Shown: one piece after another, positions 55,341 through 64,000 of the stretch
How the letters are laid out: the number at the start of each line of letters is the position of its first letter
Numbering within the stretch: position 1 is the stretch's first letter
Source of the DNA: Celeribacter indicus
Lineage (GTDB): Bacteria; Pseudomonadota; Alphaproteobacteria; Rhodobacterales; Rhodobacteraceae
DNA length: 64,000 nt
Assembly: GCF_000819565.1 (NCBI RefSeq)
Contig: NZ_CP004393.1
Location: forward strand, 2,914,001-2,978,000
Reading direction: 5' to 3'
Program-made: the position numbers and the translations under genes
Notes under the pieces: generated by a model
Told to the model about the DNA's origin: nothing
What the model saw: the letters and a program-made list of their open reading frames with translations, nothing else
The model's database searches: none

Positions 55341-55796
55341 ATGACGCATACCGCCACCACCGTTCCCGCGCAGGACGGCCCGCTGGGCTGGCTGCGCCGG
55401 GCCGAGGCCTGGCTCGACGACAAGGGCAAGGGCGCCTGGATCGCCGCCATGGTGCTCGGCTTCGTCTTCGTCTGGCCCGTCGGCCTCGCCCTTCTTGCCT
55501 ACATGATCTGGAGCAAACGCATGTTCTCTTGCAAGTCCCGCCGCGCCCATGCCTGCGGCATCCGCCACGAAAGCTTCCGCGCCGCCCGCGCGGCCGCCCG
55601 TCCCTCCGGCAACTCCGCCTTCGACGCCTACAAGGCCGAGACGCTGCGGCGCCTCGAGGAGGAACAGGACCAGTTCGAAGCCTTCCTCGAGCGGCTGCGC
55701 GCCGCGAAGGACAAGGCCGAGTTCGATCAGTTCATGGACGAACGCAGCAAGCGTGCCGCCGAAGAGCGCGCCACGGACGAAACCGCCGGCGCCTGA
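55341..55796 (+). CDS. DUF2852 domain membrane protein
   Basis: A 151-residue protein with one hydrophobic segment (residues about 35-56: GAWIAAMVLGFVFVWPVGLALLAYMIW, shown here in part) followed by a basic region and a charged coiled coil (ETLRRLEEEQDQFEAFLERL near 110). The start at 55341 has AAAGGGG upstream; an earlier in-frame ATG at 55293 would lie inside the operator repeats. DUF2852 proteins are common in alphaproteobacteria and have no known function. The operator-like repeats suggest inducible expression. Confidence 0.78.
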   Translation: MTHTATTVPAQDGPLGWLRRAEAWLDDKGKGAWIAAMVLGFVFVWPVGLALLAYMIWSKRMFSCKSRRAHACGIRHESFRAARAAARPSGNSAFDAYKAETLRRLEEEQDQFEAFLERLRAAKDKAEFDQFMDERSKRAAEERATDETAGA

Positions 55797-55903
55797 GCCT
55801 TGCGACCGGGGCGGGCCCGCAAGGGCTTGCCCCCGTCCCCGATCCTTCCCATCTATGCCCCGTAAGGGCCCGCCCGACACCCCAGCAACGAGAGACGAGA
55901 CCC

Positions 55904-56371
55904 ATGGAGATCCTGAACGACAGCGACAGCACCCTCTGGGGTCTGCCCGATCCGGCGGCCCAGTCCGCCTTTTACGACGCGGTGCCGACGAAGCGGCTTC
56001 TCGCCTTCGTCGTCGATCTCATCGTGACGGTGGTGATCGCCGCCTTGATCGTGCCTCTCACGGCCTTCATCGGCATCTTCTTCTTTCCCGTCCTCGTCGC
56101 CGTCGTCGGATTTGCCTATCGCGTGGTGACGCTGGCGAACGCCTCCGCCACGCTCGGCATGCGCCTCATGGGCATCGAGTTCCGCACCGCACGCGGCGAG
56201 CGTTTTGACCTCGGCATGGCGGTACTGCATACTGGGCTCTTCACCGTATGGTGCTCGATCGGCCTCGCACAGGTGGTCTCCGTCGTGCTGATGCTCACCA
56301 CGGCACGCAAGCAGGGGCTTTCCGACCTCATCCTCGGCACCGCCGCCATCAACCGGCCCTCGATCTACTGA
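55904..56371 (+). CDS. RDD family membrane protein
   Basis: A 155-residue inner-membrane protein with three or four hydrophobic helices. The RDD signature appears as the basic-Asp pair in TKRLLAFVVDLIVTVVIAA near residue 30 and as ATLGMRLMGIEF near 82, with SDLILGTAAI near the C-terminus. The family is thought to mediate transport or membrane stress functions, not well defined. A clear intrinsic terminator follows 31 bases after the stop. Confidence 0.82.
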   Translation: MEILNDSDSTLWGLPDPAAQSAFYDAVPTKRLLAFVVDLIVTVVIAALIVPLTAFIGIFFFPVLVAVVGFAYRVVTLANASATLGMRLMGIEFRTARGERFDLGMAVLHTGLFTVWCSIGLAQVVSVVLMLTTARKQGLSDLILGTAAINRPSIY

Positions 56372-56402
56372 GCCGGGGAGCGGCGCCGGGACGCAGCGAT
56401 GA

Positions 56403-56427
56403 AAAAGGGCGCAACCTGCGCCCTTTT
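56403..56427 (+). terminator. intrinsic terminator of the RDD gene
   Basis: AAAAGGGCGC (56403-56412) and GCGCCCTTTT (56418-56427) are perfect 10-bp arms with an AACCT loop; the T-run is the end of the stem itself. Confidence 0.85.
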
Positions 56428-56553
56428 GCCATTTCCCCCGCGCTTCATCGAAATTTGAGAGCCGCGGGGACTTGGCGTTCCCCCGGCGAAGGGCTACCTT
56501 TGGTTTCATCCGCCATCAACTCACCATTCGCGACATCCCGTTAAGCCGACCAC

Positions 56554-57417
56554 ATGCGTCACACCCTCCCCCTCGCGCCGCAGTTCTATGTGACCGCTCC
56601 CCAGCCCTGCCCCTATCTGGAGGGCCGGATGGAGCGCAAGCTGTTCACCTCCCTTCAGGGGGAACATGCCGACCAGCTCAATGACAGCCTGTCCAAACAG
56701 GGCTTCCGGCGCTCGCAGAACGTGCTCTACCGGCCGACCTGCGCGGATTGCAACGCCTGCCTCTCCGCCCGGATCCGGGTGGCGGATTTCAAGCCGTCGA
56801 AATCGCAGCGCCGCGCCTTCAACAAGAACAGCTATCTGCAACGCGCCGCGACAAGCCCCTGGGCGACGGAGGCGCAATACGAGCTCTTCCGCGAATATCT
56901 CGAACACCGGCATGCCGACGGCGGCATGGCCGACATGGACGTGTTCGAATTCGCCGCGATGATCGAGGAAACGCCAATCCGCACCCGCGTGATCGAATAT
57001 TACGCCCCGCCGACGCCGGATGCGCCGCGCGAGCTTGTGGCGACCTGTCTCACCGACCTGCTCGATGACGGGCTGTCGATGGTCTACAGCTTCTACAAGC
57101 CCGAACTGATCAAGGACAGCCTCGGCACCTATGTGATCCTCGACCATATCGAGATCGCGCGGGAGGCGGGCCTGCCCTATGTCTATCTCGGCTACTGGGT
57201 GCCCGGCTCGAAGAAGATGGGATACAAGGCGCGCTTCTCCGCGCTCGAGGTCTACCAGGGCGGGCACTGGGAGGACCTCCTCGATCCCGAGGCCTATTCG
57301 CCCGATGCCCATCCGCTCGAAGCCGAGCCGATCGCGCAGCAGGTGGCAAAGATCGACCTGCCCGACACCCATGGCACCCGCCCGGCCGCACCGATGAAAC
57401 CGAAGACGGAGATCTGA
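56554..57417 (+). CDS. bpt: aspartate/glutamate leucyltransferase (arginyltransferase family, Bpt-type)
   Basis: A 287-residue protein that attaches an amino acid from charged tRNA to N-terminal Asp or Glu of proteins, marking them for ClpAP through the N-end rule. The N-terminal Cys-rich segment ([15 protein letters not shown] near 18 and [15 protein letters not shown] near 60) and the C-terminal GNAT-like domain ([21 protein letters not shown] near 210) match the Ate/Bpt family. The bacterial Bpt assignment (leucyl transfer) is by resemblance; the family also contains arginyltransferases. It is convergent with the DUF2268-like gene. Confidence 0.88.
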   Translation: MRHTLPLAPQFYVTAPQPCPYLEGRMERKLFTSLQGEHADQLNDSLSKQGFRRSQNVLYRPTCADCNACLSARIRVADFKPSKSQRRAFNKNSYLQRAATSPWATEAQYELFREYLEHRHADGGMADMDVFEFAAMIEETPIRTRVIEYYAPPTPDAPRELVATCLTDLLDDGLSMVYSFYKPELIKDSLGTYVILDHIEIAREAGLPYVYLGYWVPGSKKMGYKARFSALEVYQGGHWEDLLDPEAYSPDAHPLEAEPIAQQVAKIDLPDTHGTRPAAPMKPKTEI

Positions 57418-57423
57418 GCTCGC

Positions 57424-58065
57424 TCAGGCCATCTTCAGCCCGGCGCGAAAGCGCAGGGCGGGCGCGTGCACGAGCCCTGCGGCGCTGAGGCCCGCGGCCG
57501 TGGACAGAAGCCGCCCCACGAGAAGATATCCGATGGAATAGCCCAGCCAGCGCGGCAGATCGCCCGTGCCGAAGAACCAGCGCGCGTGATCGTAGCCGGA
57601 GGTCCAGTCTTCCGCCGCCCGGTCGAAATGCGCCCGCACCTCGTTCATGGGGAGCGCGTCCCAGGGTTCGACCGGCGGGCCGTAGAGCGCGTAGGAGAAC
57701 TGGCCGGCGAGCCCCTCGGACACGAGCGCCTCGCCCAGCGTCGCGCCATAGCCCGGCCCTTCCCAGCGCGCGGCGTGGTGGAGCTCATGGGCGAACATCC
57801 TCTCGAGCGAGGCGGCGCGATTGTCCCGCAGCGCGGGATTGGCGGGATCGACCACGATCTCGATCCGCCCCGCCTCGGGCGCATAGCCCAGATGGCCCTT
57901 TTCCGGAATGACCCTGTCGCCCGCCCGCAGCACGACGTCGAGGGGCCCGAGCGGCAACAGCGGTGCCGCGCTCGCATAGGCTGCACGGAGCCGGTCGAGG
58001 AGCCAGTCCCGGTCCCCCGACAGATGTCCGCGCGCATCGAGAACGTGGAAATTCAGCATCGTCAT
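57424..58065 (-). CDS. DUF2268-like putative zinc-dependent protease
   Basis: A 213-residue cytoplasmic protein. A gluzincin motif H-E-L-H-H lies near residue 92 in MFAHELHHAARWEG, and GEALVSEGLAGQFSYALYG near 110 carries the likely third ligand Glu, as in DUF2268 proteases (HspQ-like or YjaZ-type). EIVVDPANPALRDN near 70 is the preceding strand. The start may be 58065 or 58059; neither has a strong ribosome site. Substrate unknown. Confidence 0.7.
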   Translation of the reverse strand: MTMLNFHVLDARGHLSGDRDWLLDRLRAAYASAAPLLPLGPLDVVLRAGDRVIPEKGHLGYAPEAGRIEIVVDPANPALRDNRAASLERMFAHELHHAARWEGPGYGATLGEALVSEGLAGQFSYALYGPPVEPWDALPMNEVRAHFDRAAEDWTSGYDHARWFFGTGDLPRWLGYSIGYLLVGRLLSTAAGLSAAGLVHAPALRFRAGLKMA

Positions 58066-58147
58066 GGCGCGAAGCTAGACCCGCCCGCAGCGGAAGGAAA
58101 TGCGACCGCGCGGGCGGCGGCAGGGTTTTGCCAAGCCCCCCGAGCGC

Positions 58148-58585
58148 TCAGTGCATCGCCATCCCGACCGGCGGGCGGGGACGCAATCCGACCGTCTGGC
58201 GGATCGTCAGCCCGAGCTGTTCGGCCAGCGAGACCGCGAGCGGCGCCATGTCCCCGCGCACCAGCAGCATCGCCATCAGCGTCGCATCCTCGCGCGCGCC
58301 CTGCGCGGCGAGGCGCACGAATTGCGCGAGCACCGCCTCGTCCGCCCCGAGGCAATCGCAGCCCATGCCGTGACGCATCAGCGGCCGGCGGCCGTGGCGG
58401 TCGAACACCATCATCATCTGGCTGAAGATGCGGCCCATGTCGCTGTCGCGCCGGAGCGCCTCGGAGCCGCGGAAAAGGGTCACCACCAGCCGGCCCGGCT
58501 CGTCGAGCTGGGCGAGCTTGCCCACGGGCATCGCGCCTTCGCGGGGGGACGGCGTGGCGAAAGGATTCTGGTTCTGAAAGGACAT
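58148..58585 (-). CDS. conserved hypothetical protein of 145 residues
   Basis: I do not recognise a functional family. It has no signal peptide or membrane helix; the core (about 30-110) holds LVVTLFRGSEALRRDSDMGRIF, a helix with several Met (FSQMMMVFDRHG) and a Cys pair C-D-C near residue 76. The upstream 50 bases include an unusually A+T-rich stretch (58608-58630) for this genome, which is probably its promoter. The gene is between the DUF2268-like gene and the TRAP large permease terminator. Confidence 0.6.
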   Translation of the reverse strand: MSFQNQNPFATPSPREGAMPVGKLAQLDEPGRLVVTLFRGSEALRRDSDMGRIFSQMMMVFDRHGRRPLMRHGMGCDCLGADEAVLAQFVRLAAQGAREDATLMAMLLVRGDMAPLAVSLAEQLGLTIRQTVGLRPRPPVGMAMH

Positions 58586-58660
58586 GGGGCGCTCCTGACT
58601 AATGTCCTACTATTTTTATAAGTTATTTGCCGTGACGCAATCCCCGATTTTGCGCGGGCA

Positions 58661-58692
58661 AGAAAAAAGGCCCCGCCGGTGAGCGGAGCCTT
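58661..58692 (-). terminator. intrinsic terminator of the TRAP operon
   Basis: On the minus strand AAGGCTCCGC and GCGGGGCCTT pair over 10 bp (one G-U), with a six-base loop, followed by TTTTTTCTTG. It lies 21 bases after the stop of the large permease. Confidence 0.9.
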
Positions 58693-58712
58693 GCCTGTGC
58701 CTGTCGCGCGGA

Positions 58713-61067
58713 TCAGCGCGACAGGAGGTTGGGCACGATGGTGACGATCTCGGGGAAGGTCCAGAGGATGCCGATCCCCGCGAGCTGGATGAGCACGAAG
58801 GGCAGGATACCCCTGTAGATATGCCCGGTGGTGACGCTCGCCGGCGCGACCCCGCGCAGGTAGAAGAGCGCAAAGCCGAAGGGCGGCGTGAGGAACGAGG
58901 TCTGGAGGTTCACCGCGATCATGATCGTCACCCATTTCGGGTCCATCGTGCCGCCGTAGATCACGGGTCCGACGATCGGCACGACGATATAGATGATCTC
59001 GAGGAAATCGAGCACGAACCCCAGGATGAAGAGCACCAGCATCACCAGGAGGAACACGGTGAACTCGTTGTCGAAGGAGCGCAGGAACTGCTGGATGTAA
59101 TGCTCCCCGCCGAAGGAGATCACCACGAGGTTCAGGAGCTGCGAGCCGATGAGGATGGTGAAGACCATCGAGGTCACCTTCGCCGTCTCGCGCACGATGA
59201 TGCCGAGCGTGCCGTCCCGCAGCAGCACCCAGCAGGCGTAGAGGATGCCGAACATCGCGACGTAATAGGCGCCGAGCGCCACGAGATAGGCGACCCAGTC
59301 CTCGAAGGGGACGTTGCCCCGGCCCATGCGCAGGTCGAAATTCGAGCCGACAAGGATCATCAGGACGATGGCGAAGGCGGTGCCGACGATCATCCTGCCC
59401 GATTTGCGGTGATCGGCGAGCTTGCGATAGGCGGCGAGCAGGAGCGCGCCCCCTGCCCCGAGCCCGGCCGCGGGCGTGGGGTTCGTGACGCCGCCGAGGA
59501 TCGAGCCCAGCACCGCGACGATCAGCACGAGCGGCGGGAAGACGACGCGGAACAGCTCGTTCCTCGCGAGGTGCCGCGTCGCGTCGACAAGGCCGTAGCC
59601 GATCGCCGCGAAGGGCAAAAGATAGATCAGAAGCGCGGTTCCGGAGCTCGCAAGCGGGCTGACGAAGGCCGCGTCGAGGGCGAGCACGGCTGCGATCCCC
59701 GCCGTGCCCACGAGCAGCGGCAGCGGGTTCGCCGACGGCGCCGAGCCGCGCGCGAAGGAGAAGACGAGGCCGATCAGGAGCATGACGGCCAGCAGGCTGC
59801 CGGAGAGTTTCGGCGCAGTCCGTACCGCCTCCGCGGTGAGCCGCTCGATCTCTTCGGGGCTGCGCGCGACGCTCTGCTGGCTGCCGCCGGCGGCGTCGAT
59901 CGCTTCCTGTTCGGCCACCGCCGCGTTCCACGCGATCTGGCCGTGCAGCTCGATCATCGCCTCCTGGCATTGCGGCGAGACATTGGTGCGCAGGCTCGCG
60001 CGATCCCCCGCCTGAGTGAAGCCGGAGACCACGATGCTCTGGCTGCCGGACAGTCCCGCCTGCCCGGACAGGAGCACCCCGCCGACGAGAAGGACCGGCA
60101 CCGCGAGGAACCACAGGATGCCCTCGCGCCGGGTGATCGTCTCGTGACGCGTGTGCGACAGGTGCACCGGCGGCGCCTTGTGCGGGTTCAGAAGCGCGTA
60201 GCCGAAGGCGTAGAGCGCATAGAGCCCGGCGAGGAAGATGCCCGGAAGCATCGCCGCCTGGAACAGCGTGCCGACCGAGACGACGGCGGGTTCCCCGAGG
60301 TAGGTGAGCGCATCGGTACAGCCCGCCGCCTGCGCCCGCGCCTCCTGTGCGGCGGAATAGATGTCGCCCGCGAGCGTGCCGAGAAGCACGATGACGATGG
60401 AGGGCGGAATGATCTGGCCGAGCGTGCCGGAGGCGGCGATCACGCCGGTGGCGAGCTGCGGCGAATAGCCGTGGCGCAGCATGGTCGGCAGGGACAGGAG
60501 CCCCATCGTGACCACGGTCGCGCCCACGATGCCGGTGGAGGCGGCGAGGAAGGCGCCGACGATCACGACGGAGACCGCGAGGCCGCCCGGCAGCGGACCG
60601 AAGACGCGCGCCATCGTGGTCAGAAGGTCGTTCGCGATCTTCGACCGCTCGAGCACGATCCCCATCATCACGAACATCAGCACCGCCAGAAGCGTCTCGA
60701 TCGAGGCGCCGGCGAAGACCCGTTCGTTCATCCGGTTCACGATGAAGGAGAGGTTGCGGTCCACCGCGCTCTCCCAGCCGCCGGGAAACAGCGGCTGGGT
60801 CAGGGTCGGCAGGTCGGGATATCTGAAATGCGAGATATTGACCGGGTTGACCCCGGAATTGACGATCTCGCGATAGGCCTGCGAACCCGTGTCGATCGCC
60901 TGGTGCACGAGGATGCCCGCGCTGTCGAGCGCCGCGATGATGCCGAAGGAGAGAAGCCCCGCGCCGCCGATGGCGAAGGCCACCGGAAAGCCCGTGAGGA
61001 TCCCGCCGAAGAGGCAGAGGAATACGATGATGAGGCCGATTTCTACGCCATCAAGTCCGAAAAGCAT
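58713..61067 (-). CDS. TRAP transporter large permease (DctM type) with long central insertion
   Basis: A 784-residue inner-membrane protein; typical DctM is about 430 residues. The N-terminal TRAP motifs are VFLCLFGGILTGFPVAFAIGGAG (seen in part) and GATVVTMGLLSLPTML near 185, with ASGTLGQIIPPSIVIVLLG near 210. Residues about 320-560 are an insertion with its own membrane helices and a polar, soluble stretch (QCQEAMIELHGQIAWN near 380). The second half of the transport core resumes at EIIYIVVPIVGPVIYG near 680 and FLTPPFGFALFYLRGVAP near 720. TRAP systems import organic acids using the sodium gradient. It follows the small permease by 17 bases. Confidence 0.88.
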   Translation of the reverse strand: MLFGLDGVEIGLIIVFLCLFGGILTGFPVAFAIGGAGLLSFGIIAALDSAGILVHQAIDTGSQAYREIVNSGVNPVNISHFRYPDLPTLTQPLFPGGWESAVDRNLSFIVNRMNERVFAGASIETLLAVLMFVMMGIVLERSKIANDLLTTMARVFGPLPGGLAVSVVIVGAFLAASTGIVGATVVTMGLLSLPTMLRHGYSPQLATGVIAASGTLGQIIPPSIVIVLLGTLAGDIYSAAQEARAQAAGCTDALTYLGEPAVVSVGTLFQAAMLPGIFLAGLYALYAFGYALLNPHKAPPVHLSHTRHETITRREGILWFLAVPVLLVGGVLLSGQAGLSGSQSIVVSGFTQAGDRASLRTNVSPQCQEAMIELHGQIAWNAAVAEQEAIDAAGGSQQSVARSPEEIERLTAEAVRTAPKLSGSLLAVMLLIGLVFSFARGSAPSANPLPLLVGTAGIAAVLALDAAFVSPLASSGTALLIYLLPFAAIGYGLVDATRHLARNELFRVVFPPLVLIVAVLGSILGGVTNPTPAAGLGAGGALLLAAYRKLADHRKSGRMIVGTAFAIVLMILVGSNFDLRMGRGNVPFEDWVAYLVALGAYYVAMFGILYACWVLLRDGTLGIIVRETAKVTSMVFTILIGSQLLNLVVISFGGEHYIQQFLRSFDNEFTVFLLVMLVLFILGFVLDFLEIIYIVVPIVGPVIYGGTMDPKWVTIMIAVNLQTSFLTPPFGFALFYLRGVAPASVTTGHIYRGILPFVLIQLAGIGILWTFPEIVTIVPNLLSR

Positions 61068-61084
61068 GTCTCACCGCCCCTGAA

Positions 61085-62014
61085 TCAATGTGTGCCTTCG
61101 TAGGCTTCTTCGCCCTCGCCCAGCGTGTCGCGGTCGAGGTATCTCCCCGCGCTCTCCTCGCCTTCCGCGAATTCGAGGAAGGAGCGGTAGAAGAAGGCGA
61201 GCGCCTGGAGGATCACCAGCGCGAGGAAGGCGAGCATCAGGATCTTGAACAGGAAATAGCCGTTGAAGCCGTTGGCCGAGAAGGACACGGTCTCCACGTT
61301 CCAGCGCATCACCGCCGACTGGCGCAGCAGCAGGTCGAGCTGGCTCGTGGCCGAGACCTTCGGCGTGATGAGGTGCCGCCAGAGGAAGAACCAGGCATAC
61401 ATCCAGGTCAGAAGCGCGACCGGCAGCATGAAGACGAGCGATCCGAACATGTCGATGGCACGTTTCGCGCGATGCCCGACGCCCGAATAGATCAGGTCGA
61501 CGCGCACATGCGCGCCCTGCACGAAGGCGTAGGAGACGCAGAGCGCGACGACGAGCGCATTTTCGAACTTCAGGCTTTCAGAAAACCAGCCGACCGACTG
61601 GGTGAACCCGGCGCCGAAGGGCGCGATGGTGATCTCCCCCTGCCGGAAGACCGACTGGAGGAACACCACCATGATCTGTTGCAGCACCATCAGAAGCCCT
61701 GCCCAGGCGGCGATGCGTCCGGTGGTGTTGGCGATGGCCTCGAGCCCGCGCACCAGCGCCCAGAGGAAGGGACGGTGGAGAAAGCCGATCACGGTGAGGA
61801 TCAGCACGATGTCGATGAAGACGAAGAGGAATTCCTTCGAGCCGCCGTAATAGACGAAGCGCGCGAGGTTCTCCTTGTCCGACCAGTCGAGCCAGAGGCC
61901 CGGATGGGAGAGTGCGTAGAGACTGTGCCAGAGGCCCAGACCGAGATTGACGAAAAGCGACAGGATCGCCTCCGCCAGCGCGCCGAGCCCCGATGTGGTC
62001 GCCTGTTCTTCCAT
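61085..62014 (-). CDS. TRAP transporter small permease (DctQ type)
   Basis: A 309-residue inner-membrane protein, larger than usual DctQ (about 170-200). The start at 62014 (MEEQATTSG) follows GGGGAC; the frame continues upstream into sequence without coding character. Four hydrophobic helices carry the DctQ core near residues 90-250 (FLQSVFRQGEITIAPFGAGF and FVQGAHVRVDLIYSGV, the latter being the family signature R-V-D). It is followed by the large permease gene. The substrate-binding protein gene is 745 bp upstream. Confidence 0.85.
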   Translation of the reverse strand: MEEQATTSGLGALAEAILSLFVNLGLGLWHSLYALSHPGLWLDWSDKENLARFVYYGGSKEFLFVFIDIVLILTVIGFLHRPFLWALVRGLEAIANTTGRIAAWAGLLMVLQQIMVVFLQSVFRQGEITIAPFGAGFTQSVGWFSESLKFENALVVALCVSYAFVQGAHVRVDLIYSGVGHRAKRAIDMFGSLVFMLPVALLTWMYAWFFLWRHLITPKVSATSQLDLLLRQSAVMRWNVETVSFSANGFNGYFLFKILMLAFLALVILQALAFFYRSFLEFAEGEESAGRYLDRDTLGEGEEAYEGTH

Positions 62015-62702
62015 GTCCCCGTTGTCCCTTCCGCCTGTCGGAACCCGCGCCCTTGCCAGCCGCTCCGGCGCTGCCTTAGCGCGACAGGGCGCAGGCGGCA
62101 AGTTGGTGAGGCGAAAAAGACGTGCGAAACTTGGGCGCATCCCGTTTTTCGTCACGTCCCGAACCTCTCTCCGGCTCCGTTTCCCGGCGCCGCCCCTGCC
62201 CGCCGGTCTCGTGACGACGACAGGCCGGCCATTGCGGGCGGCCGGTCCCAGGCGCGTCGCGGAACCATCGGGCCGTCCCGCGCGGGGCTGTGCCGGACGG
62301 CACGAAAACCGTCTTCCGGGCGGAGACATCTCATGGAGCGACGCGAAAGCATGACGCGGAGCCGGCATCGCGAGGCGCGACCTTCATCGGCAGCCGTGGC
62401 CGGCGCAGCAGGGTTATACGCCGCTCCGCGCGTGCCAGCCATGGCGCGCAGGTTTCACGAAGAACCGCAGGAGGTCGCGACATGGCCCACCCGCGGCGAC
62501 ACCCGCCGCATCGCGTGATCTCCTGATGACCCTCGGGCCCTTCCTGTCGCAGGGGAGCGCAAGGCCGGCGAAGGCGGCGGAGGAGGACACTCTGGAGTAC
62601 TCCGCGCGCGCCGACGGTTCCGTATGAGAGCACATGACCCTGGCGACCGGCCGGGGCCGGTGGTGCCGATCCTGTGCGGCCGCCCCTCCGGGCACCGCAG
62701 GC
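62015..62702. other. gap within the TRAP locus, no gene seen
   Basis: The 745 bp between the binding-protein gene and the small permease gene (62015-62759) contain no frame with coding character in either direction; those present are Arg/Cys/Pro-rich and lack ribosome sites. The right end holds the binding-protein terminator (62703-62735). A 10-bp palindrome GGAGTACTCC is at 62595-62604. The region must contain the promoter for the two permease genes, but I cannot place it. Confidence 0.55.
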
Positions 62703-62735
62703 AAAAAACGCGCGGGGAAAGCTCCCCCGCGCGTT
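62703..62735 (-). terminator. intrinsic terminator of the TRAP binding-protein gene
   Basis: Perfect 11-bp arms AACGCGCGGGG (62707-62717) and CCCCGCGCGTT (62725-62735) with a seven-base loop, followed on the minus strand by TTTTTTGC. It lies 24 bases after the dctP-like stop and would strongly limit read-through to the permease genes. Confidence 0.9.
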
Positions 62736-62759
62736 CGGTCGTCCGATTGTCCCGAGGGC

Positions 62760-63842
62760 TCACATGCTCGACAGCACCCGCGTGCGCTGACGGGTGTAGA
62801 CGTTGTCCGACCGTCCGAGCCAGCCCGCCGTGGTGCTCATCGCCGCATCGGCGGAGGTCCGGATCTCCCGGAAGATGTCGTCGTCCATGTGGCTGTCGAG
62901 CACTTCCTGGGAGGCCTGGCCATAGGCGTCCCAGATCTCGTCGGAGAACTCCTGGATCTGCGTGCCCCCCGAGATGAGGCGTTCGAGCGCCGGGCCGTTG
63001 TTGGCGTTGAACAGCGCGTAGTCGAACTGGTGGCATTCGGCGGCGGCCACCTCGATGATGCGCTGCTGGGCGGGTGTGAGGCTGTTGAACACCTCGAGAT
63101 TGGTGTTCACCGAAAGCGCGGAGCCCGGTTCATGGAAGCCCGCCGGATAGAAATAGTCGCAGACCTCCTGGAGGCCGAGCTTTTCATCGGACCACGGGCC
63201 GACCCATTCGGTGCCGTCGAGCGCCCCCGAGGAAAGCGCCTGGTAGATCTCGCCCGCGGCCATCACCTGCACCGAGGCGCCGAGCTTGCCGACCACCTCG
63301 CCACCGAGGCCCGGCATGCGCAGTTTCAGCCCCTGGAAATCGGCAACCGTGTTGATCTGCTTGCGGAACCAGCCGCCGCCCTGCGCGCCGGTCTGGCCGG
63401 CAATGGTGGTGTGAAGGCCGAAGACCTCGCCCAACTGGCGGTGCAGCCGCTGGCCGTCCATGCCGTAATACCACGTCATCATCTCCGGCGCGGTCATGCC
63501 GAAGGGGGTGGTGGTGAAATAGGCCCAGGCCGGGTGCTGACCGGTGAAGTAGTAATCCGCGGCGTGATACATGTCCGCCTGGCCGGCGGTGACGGCGTCG
63601 AAGACCTCGAGCCCGCCGACGAGCTCGCCCGCGGCGCGCGCGTCGATGGTCAGCGCGCCGTCCGACATCGTCTGCACGTTGTCGACGAAACGTTCCACGG
63701 CATCCCACACGCCCGCGAGGCCGCGCGGCCAGGCGCAGACCATGGTGAGCGTCCGGCCCGCGCCCTGCGCGATGGCCGGCGCGGCCAGCGCGGCGGAAGC
63801 GCCCCCGAGGGCGGAAGTTTTCAGAAAGGAACGGCGGTCCAT
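62760..63842 (-). CDS. TRAP transporter substrate-binding protein (DctP/TakP type)
   Basis: A 360-residue periplasmic solute receptor with a Tat signal (MDRRSFLKTSALGGAS, cleaved after AIA near residue 25). GAGGAG precedes the ATG. The DctP fold is seen in CAWPRGLAGVWDAVERFVDN near 36 and in LRMPGLGGEVVGKLGASV near 173, which contains the R-M/I-P-G substrate-contacting Arg. It most resembles the TakP-like group that binds 2-oxo acids or other monocarboxylates with sodium; the ligand is not certain. It supplies substrate to the two permease genes that follow. Confidence 0.88.
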   Translation of the reverse strand: MDRRSFLKTSALGGASAALAAPAIAQGAGRTLTMVCAWPRGLAGVWDAVERFVDNVQTMSDGALTIDARAAGELVGGLEVFDAVTAGQADMYHAADYYFTGQHPAWAYFTTTPFGMTAPEMMTWYYGMDGQRLHRQLGEVFGLHTTIAGQTGAQGGGWFRKQINTVADFQGLKLRMPGLGGEVVGKLGASVQVMAAGEIYQALSSGALDGTEWVGPWSDEKLGLQEVCDYFYPAGFHEPGSALSVNTNLEVFNSLTPAQQRIIEVAAAECHQFDYALFNANNGPALERLISGGTQIQEFSDEIWDAYGQASQEVLDSHMDDDIFREIRTSADAAMSTTAGWLGRSDNVYTRQRTRVLSSM

Positions 63843-64000
63843 GGGTCAGGTCTCCTCACTCTGTCCGGGTCGCGACCGGTAAGCCCGGCCGCGACGAAAT
63901 CGTCGGCAGCCTATAGAGACTGCACGCCGGATTGAAGAGGCTCCGTGAGCTGTTTCGTGCAAAAAGGTGAGTTATTTTGCCGCCCGATCGCAACAAGATT

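Noticed and set aside
62331..62633. Minus-strand 100-codon frame in the TRAP gap
   Set aside because: It is Arg/Cys/Pro-rich, has no ribosome site and no recognisable domain.

Overview
The window is high-G+C chromosomal DNA from an alphaproteobacterium, most likely a member of the Rhodobacteraceae/Roseobacteraceae. Evidence for this is the HemA (C4-pathway) ALA synthase, a 374-residue PrfB, a RimB-RimK fusion, a TRAP transporter with an unusually long DctM, DUF2852 and DUF2927 proteins, Entner-Doudoroff genes edd/eda, a DksA with a degenerate zinc finger, and neighbour pairs such as amiC-mrcA-prfB and RNA methyltransferase-PIN. It is mostly ordinary core chromosome. I see no phage, insertion sequence, CRISPR array or rRNA, and one tRNA (Val, anticodon CAC).

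Layout. 1-5.0 kb: the end of a ROK regulator, a secreted FG-GAP/ASPIC protein convergent with a MauG-like di-haem peroxidase, a PD40 propeller protein and an aldo/keto reductase. 5.1-9.4 kb: a SulP permease and a sulfide/persulfide-handling operon (two YeeE/YedE halves, an ETHE1-like metallo-hydrolase, a DUF442 protein). 9.6-16.7 kb: prfB, mrcA, a methyltransferase, amiC and an aminotransferase. 16.9-24.3 kb: a DsbA-like oxidoreductase, ispG, a RodZ-like gene, hemA, an M20 dipeptidase and a cysteine-synthase-like gene. 24.4-31.1 kb: tRNA-Val, an HU-like protein, lon, tgt, a lipid-kinase-like gene and a phosphoesterase. 31.3-38 kb: RimB-RimK fusion, a pyruvate-kinase-like protein, sufT, a SatD/DUF3307 cassette, an IscA-like gene, a GFA-family gene and tpiA. 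38-47.6 kb: a flavin monooxygenase, dksA, a MoxR ATPase/VWA module with envelope proteins, a PIN protein, an RNA methyltransferase, a lipoprotein and a 53-residue protein. 47.9-52.2 kb: edd and eda flanking an inverted old-yellow-enzyme gene. 52.2-58.6 kb: glnE, DUF2852, RDD, aminoacyl transferase and small genes. 58.7-63.8 kb: a TRAP transporter.

The most striking signal is at 34860-34964. Four 18-bp palindromes (GCAACC-N6-GGTTGC type) recur at an exact 29-bp period and end three bases before the start codon of a SatD-family gene. That gene carries class III nucleotide-cyclase-like motifs and a C-terminal helix-turn-helix, and is translationally coupled to a polytopic DUF3307 membrane protein. 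The pair has its own upstream terminator and sits between sufT and an IscA-like gene. I read it as a self-regulated two-gene sensor/effector cassette of unknown function.

The second unexplained signal is a 24-nt element, GAGTATTT-N3-GCAGCAAAAAGCC, found just downstream of three stop codons, with a divergent fourth copy. It is always in the sense orientation of the gene it follows. Other regulatory candidates are a 14-bp LacI-type palindrome upstream of edd, FNR-like sites upstream of hemA, TTCACAT repeats upstream of DUF2852 and several clear intrinsic terminators.
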